A stretch of DNA of 29,337 nucleotides from CAYPTY01 sp964413935 (GTDB taxonomy: Bacteria > Bacteroidota > Rhodothermia > Balneolales > Balneolaceae). The first letter of the stretch is position 1. Every line of letters begins with the position of its first letter. The stretch spans positions 1 through 29,337 of the forward strand of contig CAYPTY010000025.1 of NCBI GenBank assembly GCA_964413935.1, in the 5' to 3' direction. A program made the position numbers and the translations under genes. The notes beneath the pieces are model-generated. The model was not told the origin of the DNA. It worked only from the letters and a program-made list of their open reading frames with translations, and did not search any database. Below are positions 7,660 through 15,810 of the stretch, piece by piece.

Positions 7660-8879
7660 TGAAATTAATCTCCTGCTTTACGCTGATTCTATTACTTATA
7701 TCAGCTCAGAAAACATATGCCCAGGTTGAGTTCGGTGGCACCATTGATGTTCAGGCCCTTACAGCCGGTAAAAAAGCGAATTTTATGGACACCGGTGTTC
7801 CGGATGATTTCAGGCACCTACAACTGGGAGTTGCACAGCTTAATCTGCTGGGATTTGCCCCTATTTCTGATCGTTTTTTCTTTGAAACCCGACTGGGCTT
7901 TACCTCCTACGGAAGTGGAAAAATTGAAGATTTCAAGCTCATCCTGGGTAGCCTCACCTATCAGCATAGTGATGCCTTTTCACTGACAGCGGGTCGCTTT
8001 ATTACTCCATTCGGGTTCTATGGCGACCGGCAGCTGGTTATCGATCGTACTTTTGTAGACCTTCCGCTTAATTATACCTATTTCACTAATGTCTCCTCTG
8101 AGTTGGGTTTGATTGGAAGGAAGTTTCGCTATAATAATTCCTACGGCGATAGCCTGGATACTCAGCTTAGCACTGTTTTTTATGAGGTTTACAATACCGG
8201 ATTGCGATTCGACTGGCAGCCGGAAAACAAAAATATGCTGATCTCGGGAGCACTCACCAATCAGGCTATCTCCCAGTTTGACATCTCCAATGCCCCTTCA
8301 TACGGTGGTAGCCTGAGGATACGCTTCACTCCGAGTGCAACCTATGAATGGGCACTCTCAGCAGCACATGGCACTTTTTTTAATGAAAGTGAACATAATG
8401 CCTCCATTCAGGATGAGATCAATGTACAGGAGCTGACACAAAGCTCCCTATCTCTCTACAACCGATTACAATTCACTTATTTTGAGATTGTGGCTGAAGC
8501 GATGTTCACCAACTGGAGAACGCCCGTATTTCAGGACACCCTTTATCTGCCTTCGGCTACCCCCTTCGTACGGGATGCAAGCGGCGACCCGGTGGTAACC
8601 GATGTTCAGAATATCGGAGCAAACCTGGATATAAAGTATGAGCCACCTTCTATGACTGGCACTTACTTTGCGATCCGGGGCGAGTATTTATCCTTCTTTG
8701 AAATTGACAACCCGGTTTCGGGGGATCCATACCAGTGGGATCTGGATCTGATGCGATATAACATTGGTATCGGGCATAAGTTTACCCGAAATGTAGTGGG
8801 GAAACTGGTGTTTACGGATCAGGATAAATTTGATTTCAGCCAGTTCACCTTCAGGGCTTATCTGACGGCTGCTTTTTAA
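7656..8879 (+). CDS. Outer-membrane beta-barrel protein (porin-like)
   Basis: The 407-residue protein has a signal peptide (1-22, ending KTYAQ). Alternating polar/hydrophobic strands with aromatic girdles follow throughout, for example FFFETRLGFTSYGSG, FSLTAGRFITPFGFYG and FEIVAEAMFTNW. It ends in RAYLTAAF, the terminal Phe typical of barrels recognised by the BAM complex. The GRFITPFGFYGDR segment resembles a motif of phosphate-selective and related porin-like proteins. No TonB box or plug domain is seen, so passive uptake or a structural role is more likely than TonB-dependent transport. It is the last gene of the seven-gene run. Its stop overlaps the stop of the convergent ychF gene (TTAA), so the two genes share their ends. 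Confidence 0.83.
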   Translation: MMKLISCFTLILLLISAQKTYAQVEFGGTIDVQALTAGKKANFMDTGVPDDFRHLQLGVAQLNLLGFAPISDRFFFETRLGFTSYGSGKIEDFKLILGSLTYQHSDAFSLTAGRFITPFGFYGDRQLVIDRTFVDLPLNYTYFTNVSSELGLIGRKFRYNNSYGDSLDTQLSTVFYEVYNTGLRFDWQPENKNMLISGALTNQAISQFDISNAPSYGGSLRIRFTPSATYEWALSAAHGTFFNESEHNASIQDEINVQELTQSSLSLYNRLQFTYFEIVAEAMFTNWRTPVFQDTLYLPSATPFVRDASGDPVVTDVQNIGANLDIKYEPPSMTGTYFAIRGEYLSFFEIDNPVSGDPYQWDLDLMRYNIGIGHKFTRNVVGKLVFTDQDKFDFSQFTFRAYLTAAF

Positions 8880-9967
8880 ACATTAAACCTGAAGAGCATC
8901 ACATCACCGTCGGCCACCACGTACTCTTTGCCTTCCTGACGCATTTTACCGGCCTCTTTGGCTGCTTTCTCTGAGCCCAGATCCACATAATCCTGATAGG
9001 CTATGGTTTCCGCCCGAATAAACCCTTTTTCAAAGTCGGTGTGGATGACGCCCGCCGCCTGAGGTGCCTTTGTCCCTTTGCGGATGGTCCAGGCCCGTAC
9101 TTCCTTAGGACCGGCCGTGAAGTAGGTAATCAGACCCAGTTCTTTATAGGCCGCCTGTATGAGACGGTCCAGGCCACCACTAGCTACACCTAACTCTTCC
9201 AAAAATAGTTCTTTCTCTTCCTCATCCAGCTCAGCGATTTCTGCTTCGATCTTAGCACAGAACATGACCGTTTCATCGTGATGTTCAGCGGCAATACCCT
9301 TAACCTGCTCCACATAGTCATTACCGGTATTCAGGTCAGTCTCGCCAACGTTGCAGGCATAAAGAACGGGTTTGGAAGACAGTAAAAATAAATCCCGGAT
9401 TACCTCCTGCTCTTCGGCTGTGATATTCAGGCTGCGTGCTGTATTTCCGTCTTCAAGATGGGTTTTCACCTTCTCCACAACAGTTACAGCTGCAAGAAGG
9501 CTTTTATCTCCTTTAGCCTGTTTCTGCAGATTGGTAAGTCGTTTCTCTACACTTTCCAGATCTTTTAAAATGAGCTCATCCTCAATGATGCGAATATCCC
9601 GCTCGGGATTTACATCTCCCTCCACATGAATGATATCATCATCATCAAAACAGCGCACTACATGGATGATCAGATCCACTTCACGAATATGGGATAAAAA
9701 AGCATTTCCTTTTCCTTTGCCCTCTGAAGCCCCTTTTACCAAACCGGCGATGTCCACAAATTCGATACTGGCCGGGATTTCGGAAGCCGGATTCACCAGC
9801 TCGGATAGTTTTTTCAGTCGGTCGTCCGGAACGGGGACCAGACCTACGTTGGGATCAATGGTACAAAATGGAAAGTTGGCCGATTCGGCACCGGCATTGC
9901 TCAGGGCATTAAAAAGGGTGGATTTTCCCACATTGGGCAAACCCACGATTCCGCATTTCAGGCTCAT
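8876..9967 (-). CDS. ychF: Ribosome-binding ATPase YchF (Obg-like)
   Basis: YchF is a cytosolic TRAFAC-class P-loop protein that binds ribosomes and prefers ATP to GTP. The 363-residue length is normal. The G1 loop GLPNVGKST (9-17), FPFCTIDPNVG, DIAGLVKGAS and the altered G4 motif NVGE in place of NKxD, which explains the ATP preference, are all present. The coiled-coil insertion lies near 135-165. The C-terminal TGS domain begins around TYFTAGPKEVRAWTIRKG. The gene directly abuts the phosphatase gene upstream with no spacer and belongs to the nusB-phosphatase-ychF run. Its 3' end overlaps the convergent barrel gene by four bases, with no room for a separate terminator. Confidence 0.97.
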   Translation of the reverse strand: MSLKCGIVGLPNVGKSTLFNALSNAGAESANFPFCTIDPNVGLVPVPDDRLKKLSELVNPASEIPASIEFVDIAGLVKGASEGKGKGNAFLSHIREVDLIIHVVRCFDDDDIIHVEGDVNPERDIRIIEDELILKDLESVEKRLTNLQKQAKGDKSLLAAVTVVEKVKTHLEDGNTARSLNITAEEQEVIRDLFLLSSKPVLYACNVGETDLNTGNDYVEQVKGIAAEHHDETVMFCAKIEAEIAELDEEEKELFLEELGVASGGLDRLIQAAYKELGLITYFTAGPKEVRAWTIRKGTKAPQAAGVIHTDFEKGFIRAETIAYQDYVDLGSEKAAKEAGKMRQEGKEYVVADGDVMLFRFNV

Positions 9968-10642
9968 TTATACAGGGTCTATACAGTCTTGTTGAATAAT
10001 TTCTTCTTCGGGGAGCAGAACGGCTGTCAATTTACCCATTCCACTCCGCTGATAAACACATCCGGTGTCTATTCCTATTCGGTCTTTGGCCAGAATAACC
10101 TCTTTCACAGGAGTATGGCCGAAAACCACCTTCTTCTCCCAGGGCGTTTCATCCACCTCCAGATGATCCCGAGTCCACAGATAGTAGGATTCAGCCATGG
10201 AGTGTTTTTTCATTTCTTCCAGACTCCATTCCGGATGTACACCGGCATGCACAAAAAAGTACTTATCTGTTTCGAAATAAAGATCAGTGTTCTTCACAAA
10301 TGTCTGATGACGCTCGGGCACATCACCGGAATCCTCACCGTAACTCTCCAGGGTTGATCGTCCGCCATTCATCAGCCAGAGATGAAAATCACCCTCCTCA
10401 AAGGCATCAATCATCATCTGCTCATGATTGCCTCGGAGGAAAACGCAATCATGATGTTGGCTGAATTGAATCAGGAAGTCAATTACCGCACTGGAATCCG
10501 GTCCGCGGTCTATATAATCACCCACAAAAATTATTTTACGACCGGCCAGTTTCTGCTGGGCCTTAAGTTTCACAATCAGGGCTTTGAGGCTTTGAGCACA
10601 GCCGTGTATATCTCCGATGGCAATGAATGATTGGTCTGCCAA
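9968..10642 (-). CDS. PPP-family metallophosphatase (serine/threonine phosphatase or ApaH-like)
   Basis: The 224-residue calcineurin-like phosphoesterase carries the canonical PPP signatures: GDIHG (Asp11, His13), GDYIDRG (Asp42, Arg46), GNHEQM (Asn72, His73), a later HAGVHPEW histidine and FGHTPV. These build the two-metal centre typical of bacterial PrpA-type protein phosphatases and of diadenosine tetraphosphatase ApaH. Length and motif spacing fit the PrpA-like group better, but substrate cannot be settled by sequence. It is sandwiched between nusB (two bases away) and ychF (no gap), so it is co-expressed with transcription and translation factors. The ATG at 10640-10642 follows almost directly on the nusB stop. 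Confidence 0.88.
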   Translation of the reverse strand: MADQSFIAIGDIHGCAQSLKALIVKLKAQQKLAGRKIIFVGDYIDRGPDSSAVIDFLIQFSQHHDCVFLRGNHEQMMIDAFEEGDFHLWLMNGGRSTLESYGEDSGDVPERHQTFVKNTDLYFETDKYFFVHAGVHPEWSLEEMKKHSMAESYYLWTRDHLEVDETPWEKKVVFGHTPVKEVILAKDRIGIDTGCVYQRSGMGKLTAVLLPEEEIIQQDCIDPV

Positions 10643-10644
10643 GG

Positions 10645-11112
10645 TCAGCCTCCTCTGTTGCTGCTTTCGATAAGGCCTCTGCCCTTCTTATTTACCTTTC
10701 CTTCGGCTTTCAGCTTATCCAGTGCAGCATCCAGAATCCCGTTTACAAACTGTCCTGATTTCGCAGTAGAATAACGCTTCACAATTTCGATGGCCTCGTT
10801 GATGGTTACCTTGGTTGGGATCTCTTCGAAATACATGAATTCACAAAGGGCCATTTTAAGCACCAGCCGGTCGATGAGCGCCAATCGGTTAATATCCCAG
10901 TTTTTGGTTTGGGCTGATATGATTTCATCCAGTTCTTCTTCATGATCCAGAGTGCGGAAAATCAATTGTTCCGCAAAACGGCGGGCTTCTTTGGAGTCTT
11001 TCAGTTCTTCCTTTACAACGCTATCCATCACATGCTGCAATGAATCCCCGCTCTGCCGTACCGCATACAAAGCCTGCAATGCTTTTTCTCTTACATGTCT
11101 GCGGTTGATCAT
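10645..11112 (-). CDS. nusB: Transcription antitermination factor NusB
   Basis: NusB binds boxA RNA together with NusE (ribosomal protein S10) and supports antitermination of rRNA operons. The 155-residue all-helical product begins RRHVREKALQALYAVRQSG, the typical NusB N-terminus. The conserved C-terminal helices follow: NRLALIDRLVLKMALCEFMY, then PTKVTINEAIEIVKRYST, and KSGQFVNGILDAAL. A basic 15-residue tail follows the fold. It is the first gene of the three-gene minus-strand run nusB-phosphatase-ychF. The 136 bases upstream, shared with the divergent gene at 11249, must hold both promoters; no exact TAnnTTTG element with good spacing was found there. Confidence 0.96.
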   Translation of the reverse strand: MINRRHVREKALQALYAVRQSGDSLQHVMDSVVKEELKDSKEARRFAEQLIFRTLDHEEELDEIISAQTKNWDINRLALIDRLVLKMALCEFMYFEEIPTKVTINEAIEIVKRYSTAKSGQFVNGILDAALDKLKAEGKVNKKGRGLIESSNRGG

Positions 11113-11248
11113 TTCAAATAACGTTTGGCTGTTTGGAAGTGGGCGAAAAGGTACGAAGCTTTTGTATTACAATGAATCTGAATTCTAATATTTCTTTCTT
11201 TTCTTATTCTTTAAGTTCTATGCTATTCAATTAGTTAGGCTTTTTAGG

Positions 11249-11506
11249 ATGTTAACGTTTTATCGTCAGGAAAATCATCAGTACCGGGAAATCATTGAGC
11301 AGCGAATGAAAGAGCTCGTGATTGCCCACCGCATCGTCCCTCTCCACGGAGAAGAAGAACCTTATCTGGACGAAAATGGGCATCTTTTCAAGGGCTTAGA
11401 GGATATGGTCGATTTTCTGAACGATTTGCAGCGAGAGCTGGATATACAACGCAGCATCAGCGCGGATGCCTGTTATGTGGATGAAGAAACGGGAGAAATC
11501 TGCTAA
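11249..11506 (+). CDS. Glutaredoxin-like protein lacking the active-site cysteines
   Basis: The 85-residue protein has the outline of a glutaredoxin or GST N-terminal fold. A first strand MLTFYR leads to the active-site loop, then helix EQRMKELV, strand HRIVPL, the cis-proline region EEPYLDENGHLFKG (Pro38), and helix LEDMVDFLNDL. Where the family has CPYC, this protein has HQYR at residues 10-13, so a dithiol or monothiol redox reaction is not possible there. Cys75 and the C-terminal Cys85 are its only cysteines. Family placement is by pattern only, so confidence in the fold is moderate. The tRNA-Val gene begins 12 bases after its stop, so the two are probably transcribed together. Confidence 0.6.
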   Translation: MLTFYRQENHQYREIIEQRMKELVIAHRIVPLHGEEEPYLDENGHLFKGLEDMVDFLNDLQRELDIQRSISADACYVDEETGEIC

Positions 11507-11518
11507 ATTGTTGTCTAT

Positions 11519-11595
11519 GCGTTCTTAGCTCAGTTGGTTAGAGCGCCACGTTGACATCGTGGAGGTCGGCGGTTCGAATCCGCCAGAACGCACCA
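11519..11595 (+). tRNA. tRNA-Val (anticodon GAC)
   Basis: The 77-base cloverleaf is complete. Acceptor stem GCGTTCT pairs with AGAACGC. There is a D-arm with AGCTCAGTTGGTTAGAGC, an anticodon stem CCACG/CGTGG around the loop TTGACAT with anticodon GAC (valine), and a T-arm GGCGG-TTCGAAT-CCGCC. The discriminator is A and the CCA is encoded in the DNA. The last 18 bases before the final CA of the CCA are repeated 52 bases downstream. Confidence 0.97.
11576..11593 (+). repeat. Direct repeat, copy 1 (3' end of tRNA-Val)
   Basis: Eighteen bases of the tRNA T-arm and acceptor stem (GAATCCGCCAGAACGCAC) recur exactly at 11628-11645, with a 34-base spacer between the copies. Duplicated tRNA 3' ends are what tyrosine-recombinase integration leaves at att sites, so this may be a scar. 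Confidence 0.75.
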
Positions 11596-11627
11596 AAAAC
11601 GGTTATCCCAATGGGACTCATCCGGAG

Positions 11628-11645
11628 GAATCCGCCAGAACGCAC
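11628..11645 (+). repeat. Direct repeat, copy 2 (displaced copy of the tRNA-Val 3' end)
   Basis: This is an exact 18-base match to 11576-11593, offset by 52 bases. It lies seven bases beyond the 3' end of the endonuclease I gene. If it is an att-site scar, almost nothing remains of the element between the copies. Confidence 0.75.
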
Positions 11646-11652
11646 TGCTTTT

Positions 11653-12747
11653 CTATTTAATCAGGGTCATCGTTCGGTTTTCAACGGCATCCCCAATCCT
11701 CACCGAATAGACATACATCCCGCTCGACAAATCTTCAGCATTAAAGGTTATCTGATGAGAACCCGCGGCGTATTTTTGATTTGTGAGTTCAGCAACGATC
11801 TGCCCGTTTGTATTATAAACTGTAATCCGAACATTTCTGGCGCTCTCCAGTCCAAATTCAATAGTGGTGGCGGGATTAAATGGATTCGGATAATTCTGCT
11901 TTACAAAATAGTCTCTGGCTTTTTCTGATTCTTCTTCCCTGCTGGTGATTACCCCCGCTCCAAAATAGGCTCTTCTCACCAGTGTGGTATCATGGATGAA
12001 AGGATTTCGATTACCCTGAACGGATTCAATGTTGAGCGACCGCTGAATTTCCGCTTCGTCCACCTCATCCTGCAGATGCCAGTCCAGCAGTACATCCTTC
12101 ATGCTTTCAAAAAATGCTTCATTGTCGGTACCATCATTTACGATATCCGGATGGGTCTGGTAGATCGTCCAGAAGTAAAAGATGGCCCGTGCTATGTTGC
12201 CTTTGAAATCTTCCCTGGGCTCGAAAGAGGAGTTGCTGAGCAGTTCACTGTATTCATCGATGTTAGAGGATGGAATAGTGCTTTGATTCTGGTCCAGCCG
12301 GTACCAGCGAGATGTGAGGTTATCGTTGATCTCATCAAACTTGAAATTGCTTCTTGCTCCGTTCACATCCTCACGGGTAATGAATAGGTGATGAATATCA
12401 GAACGCATGGGCAGCGCCTGATCAAAAAAGCTTTGGGGCCAGGTATGTTCGGTATTGAATCCGTTATCCTGGGCTTCGATTCGATTTGGATTGCCGCTGT
12501 AAGCAAAGGTATAACCGGAATAGACCCCTCTCACTTCCCCTTGCACTACATCAAAATCTTCGAACATAAAATTGCGGGCCGTCGAATAACTTAAAGAGGA
12601 ACTAACGGAGTAATTGTATTGCAGTGTAAGAACCAACTCCTCCCCTGTTTGATCGGGAAAAATAAATTCATTTTCCTGGGCTTTTGTGTGAGCAGACAGG
12701 CACAGCAGACTGATAAGCAGTGCAAATACATAGGAATTTCCGGACAT
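11653..12747 (-). CDS. Secreted endonuclease I family nuclease with type IX sorting domain
   Basis: The 364-residue protein has a signal peptide (about 1-23, ending HTKAQ) and an endonuclease I domain from about residue 35 to 265. Signature residues are NTEHTWPQSFF (His101), MRSDIHHLF (Asp117, His119, His120), ARSNFKF and the closing QGNRNPFIHD. The family makes non-specific double-strand cuts and uses a metal bound near the HTWPQS histidine. A type IX sorting domain follows from about residue 284 (FVKQNYPNPFNPATTIEF) and ends in MTLIK. It is therefore an extracellular or cell-surface nuclease, probably for nutrient DNA or RNA. The start is the ATG at 12745-12747. Nothing resembling an immunity protein is adjacent, as expected for an exported scavenging enzyme. 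Confidence 0.93.
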   Translation of the reverse strand: MSGNSYVFALLISLLCLSAHTKAQENEFIFPDQTGEELVLTLQYNYSVSSSLSYSTARNFMFEDFDVVQGEVRGVYSGYTFAYSGNPNRIEAQDNGFNTEHTWPQSFFDQALPMRSDIHHLFITREDVNGARSNFKFDEINDNLTSRWYRLDQNQSTIPSSNIDEYSELLSNSSFEPREDFKGNIARAIFYFWTIYQTHPDIVNDGTDNEAFFESMKDVLLDWHLQDEVDEAEIQRSLNIESVQGNRNPFIHDTTLVRRAYFGAGVITSREEESEKARDYFVKQNYPNPFNPATTIEFGLESARNVRITVYNTNGQIVAELTNQKYAAGSHQITFNAEDLSSGMYVYSVRIGDAVENRTMTLIK

Positions 12748-12813
12748 GGCAGGCGAATACTAAATTTATTTTGGGAAGTATACTGCCCAGAGCTCTCCTG
12801 CTCAAGCACTGAT

Positions 12814-13161
12814 TCAATCCTCACAGGGCCTTAAGCCTTTTGCACTTTGAGTCTTATTAGAATAATAATTCAGTTTTGCAGTATTGCCGGTTTCCTCTTC
12901 TGACCTTTTCTTGATGTTCACTTTGAAGAGTGATTTGCGTCCATCATCATTTTGCCGGTACTCGACTTCAACACATTCTTTCTTAGCCTTTGTTTCAGCT
13001 TTGAAGGTTGTTGTCCGATGCTTCGCACCTTTTTTATACGCTTTGCTGATGCGATCTATAATACCATTCTCACTTTTAACTGTGTTATTTGAAGAATGAT
13101 GTGAAGAGCAACCGATAGTGAGCAAAGTGCCCATTGCGAGTAAGAGCATAACTCGCTTCAT
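12814..13161 (-). CDS. Small lipoprotein of unknown function
   Basis: The 115-residue product has a clear lipoprotein signal, MKRVMLLLAMGTLLTIGC, with the lipid-modified Cys18. A Ser/His/Asn-rich spacer and a strongly basic Lys/Glu-rich body (KAYKKGAKHRTTTFKAETKAKKE) follow. Two cysteines remain in the mature part (in KKECVEVEY and LRPCED) and could form a disulfide. No known domain is recognised. It stands alone, 66 bases upstream of the endonuclease gene start on the same strand. Confidence 0.7.
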   Translation of the reverse strand: MKRVMLLLAMGTLLTIGCSSHHSSNNTVKSENGIIDRISKAYKKGAKHRTTTFKAETKAKKECVEVEYRQNDDGRKSLFKVNIKKRSEEETGNTAKLNYYSNKTQSAKGLRPCED

Positions 13162-13352
13162 ATATCCCTTATCTATTTGATTTTTTGCTATTGATTGTAA
13201 AAAAAAATGAAAAGCAGCAGTAAATGCAACTTCAAGACTGCCAACAATTTAGAGCTTCGAAGTGTCTATTATTACACATTTTAGCGGGTAAAAGAAACGT
13301 TCTGTTCCCTGAGGTTGTATTTGTATGAAGCTTATTTCTCTTGGTTCTTATT

Positions 13353-13547
13353 ATGAAAACCCGACTCGGAATTCTTGCGCTTGCACTCTTTCTTTTGGCT
13401 TTATCCGCCTTGCCGCCCCTGCTGCTTGGTTACACCATTACAGACCCTTTTTATCTTTCAATGATTGCGACCATCATAGTCATCGGAACGGTGGCCGCTT
13501 TTCAACTGCTGGAAAAACCCAAGGATGGTGAGGATGACTTTGACTAA
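13353..13547 (+). CDS. Small membrane protein of unknown function
   Basis: A 64-residue protein results from the ATG at 13353 (MKTRLGILALALFL). A TTG four codons earlier would give 68 residues but is less likely. Two hydrophobic helices (about 6-24 and 33-52) are joined by a short loop, and an acidic tail KPKDGEDDFD follows. It resembles the many two-helix inner-membrane proteins without known function. The gene converges on the histidine kinase at 13554 with only six bases between the stops, and an inverted repeat spans both 3' ends. Confidence 0.6.
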   Translation: MKTRLGILALALFLLALSALPPLLLGYTITDPFYLSMIATIIVIGTVAAFQLLEKPKDGEDDFD

Positions 13548-13565
13548 GCTTCGTTAATCAAAGTC
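13536..13565. terminator. Inverted repeat across two convergent stop codons
   Basis: A 12-base arm GACTTTGACTAA at 13536-13547 faces TTAATCAAAGTC at 13554-13565 around a six-base loop GCTTCG; 11 of 12 positions pair as Watson-Crick. The stop codons of both convergent genes lie in the stem. There is no T-run, so this is not a classical intrinsic terminator, but it could slow polymerases arriving from either side. Confidence 0.4.
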
Positions 13566-15647
13566 ACGATGCTTTTTGAAGACTATTTCGAATGATGAAC
13601 CGGTATGATTTGTCATCCGGAATTCGGCATTGAGCTGTTTCGCCAGTGTACGAATGAGCCTCATACCAAGGGAGCTTTTCATGAGGTCTTCCACATTGTC
13701 AGGCAGGCCTACGCCGTCATCACTTACCCTGAACATCAGGCTTGTATCCTGATCCTTAAACTCGATCCGGATTTTACCACTTTCCTGTTCATTAAAGGCA
13801 TGCTTGTAGGCATTGGTCACAATTTCATTGAACCAGAGTCCGCAGGGTATAGCCTGATTCACCGTCAGGGTTACCGGATCCAGATCGGTCTCCACTTCGA
13901 TCTCTTTATCACCGCGCACAAAGCGGTGCATAACCTTCAAAAGCTCCTGAATGTATACATCGAAGGAAATTTCAGACAGATCTTCACTCTGATAAAGCTT
14001 CTCATGAACCAGGGCGATGGAGTGAATTCTCAACTGGCTTTCTTTCAGTACTTCCCAGGCATCCTGATTGCTCACCTGATTCATCTGAAGTTCAAGCAGA
14101 CCAGTGATCACAGCCAGGTTGTTTTTAACCCTGTGGTGAATTTCGGCGAGCAGCACTTCTTTTTCTTTCAGTGACTGCTCTATTTTCATCTCAGCATCTT
14201 TTTGCCCGGTGATGTCGACATACAAGCCGTAGATGGCGGCCATTTTACCTTCAATGATGACCGGGATGCCATAGATTATCACATCGATAAGGCTGCCATC
14301 TTTGCGCTTGCGCCTGGTAATGCATTCCACATTGATCGTGGTATCGGTCAGAGCATAGGCTTCTTCCAGGCTATCCTGCTGAACTATCACCTTATCAAGT
14401 TCCAGGCCCACTATTTCATCCGGGCTGTACTGGAATATATCCTCAAAACCCTGGTTGATCATGACCACTTCTTTATGCTTGTTCAGCACAGCAATTCCGA
14501 TGGGCGATGAATCAAAAAGCTTGAAGAATAACTCGTTGCGATGTTTCAGTTCTTCTTCGGAGGTATGCCGGTCAGACACATCCCGGGCCACGTGTATGAT
14601 GATATCCTTCCCAAAAAAGTTACCCTTTGAAATGGATACCTCCATCGGAAAAACTTCACCATTCCGCTTGGAACACCAGATTTCAATATTCTGGGGCCGG
14701 TCATCCATTACGTTCTGAATCACCCGCTGATACCACTCATGATCCATCTTTCCGGGAGCTTCCAGCATATGGATGGTTTTGTAGAGCAGTTCGTCTCTTG
14801 AATACCCAAAAATAGTACACAGGCCGTCATTAACTTCAATAATGTGTCCTTCTTCATCCTGTATGAAAATAGCATCGGTTACAGCATTGAAGAGATCGAT
14901 GTAGGAGTCTCTGGCTTCAATCACCCGATGCTCATATTCAATGCGCTCTGTGATATCCGTAACCAGAGAGTGTACGGAAATCAAATTACCGGCTTTGTCA
15001 TATATGAGGGAATTATGCCATTCGCAATAAAGGGTATCCCCATCTTTGGTAATATTGCGGTTGATGATGGTTACATGCGGTTCCTTCGATTGTATGGCCT
15101 CGTAGTATTTCTGTTCCACATAACTGCGGTCGTCCTTGTGAATGATCTGATCACCAAATGCCGGATCATTCCTGGACTCTTCGATATCGAATCCGAATAA
15201 GTCTTCAGCCCGCTGATTCCATCGCATCAGTCCCAGCTCATGGTGCCATTCCACTTCCGCCACCGGGAAGGTTTCGTGCTCCAGGCTTCGTGAAATGGGA
15301 GGAATACCTTTGGAGATGCTGTCGGTGATATCGTGAAAAATGGCAATTTTAATCACATGATTATCAAACTCAGCGCTACTGATGCTGGGTTTAAAATATC
15401 GGGCCGTTGCTTTGGGAAGCGTGCAAACCCAGATTTTGCCACCTATCCAGCCTGGTTTTTCACCATTTAAAAAATCCACCTTCTCTGTACTTCGCCAGGA
15501 TCCCAGGTCAGAAAGCGATTTGCCGGTCAGTTCCTCCTTCGCAATAGCAAATAGATCAGCTGCTGCCTTGTTAGCATCAATGATTCTCTCTTCCTCATTG
15601 GTATACACCAGCATAGGATGCGTTGAAAAAAAGGACCCGTATTCCAA
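13554..15647 (-). CDS. Cytosolic multi-PAS sensor histidine kinase (HisKA_2 family)
   Basis: The 697-residue protein has no membrane segment. About four PAS domains follow one another: near 5-110 (FFSTHPMLVYTNEEERIIDAN), 130-240, 245-365 (FNAVTDAIFIQDEEGHIIEVN) and 370-490 (FDSSPIGIAVLNKHKEVVMIN). Next are a HisKA_2 dimerisation domain with the phospho-acceptor in EIHHRVKNNL (His505, next to His504) and an ATPase domain with EIVTNAYKHAF, VSDDGVGLPD and SLGMRLIRTL. An in-frame TAA lies four codons before the apparent TTG start at 15645-15647. The only other choice is the ATG at residue 12 (15612-15614), which would trim the first PAS domain. No response regulator is adjacent, so its partner is elsewhere. 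Ligands of the PAS domains cannot be told; no flavin-binding cysteine motif is seen. Confidence 0.92.
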   Translation of the reverse strand: MEYGSFFSTHPMLVYTNEEERIIDANKAAADLFAIAKEELTGKSLSDLGSWRSTEKVDFLNGEKPGWIGGKIWVCTLPKATARYFKPSISSAEFDNHVIKIAIFHDITDSISKGIPPISRSLEHETFPVAEVEWHHELGLMRWNQRAEDLFGFDIEESRNDPAFGDQIIHKDDRSYVEQKYYEAIQSKEPHVTIINRNITKDGDTLYCEWHNSLIYDKAGNLISVHSLVTDITERIEYEHRVIEARDSYIDLFNAVTDAIFIQDEEGHIIEVNDGLCTIFGYSRDELLYKTIHMLEAPGKMDHEWYQRVIQNVMDDRPQNIEIWCSKRNGEVFPMEVSISKGNFFGKDIIIHVARDVSDRHTSEEELKHRNELFFKLFDSSPIGIAVLNKHKEVVMINQGFEDIFQYSPDEIVGLELDKVIVQQDSLEEAYALTDTTINVECITRRKRKDGSLIDVIIYGIPVIIEGKMAAIYGLYVDITGQKDAEMKIEQSLKEKEVLLAEIHHRVKNNLAVITGLLELQMNQVSNQDAWEVLKESQLRIHSIALVHEKLYQSEDLSEISFDVYIQELLKVMHRFVRGDKEIEVETDLDPVTLTVNQAIPCGLWFNEIVTNAYKHAFNEQESGKIRIEFKDQDTSLMFRVSDDGVGLPDNVEDLMKSSLGMRLIRTLAKQLNAEFRMTNHTGSSFEIVFKKHRDFD

Positions 15648-15810
15648 TTTCGATTCTTAGAGATTAAAATTTGGCTGTCAATTTAAAGTATAGCCACCAT
15701 TTATGTCCTATTAATTTTGTTGGGTCCCTCTCTTCGTCGCTCTCTAAAATTTCTTATCTTTCAGGCTAATTTGAGTACAATTTCAGTATTTCTATTCATT
15801 AACCCCATTC

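Noticed and set aside
13605..14174. Long open frame antisense to the histidine kinase
   Set aside because: It lies opposite the kinase ATPase domain and has no domain of its own; it is a shadow of the real gene.
15648..15810. T-box or other riboswitch before thrS
   Set aside because: No T-box sequence or antiterminator hairpin is visible; such elements are not typical of this phylum.
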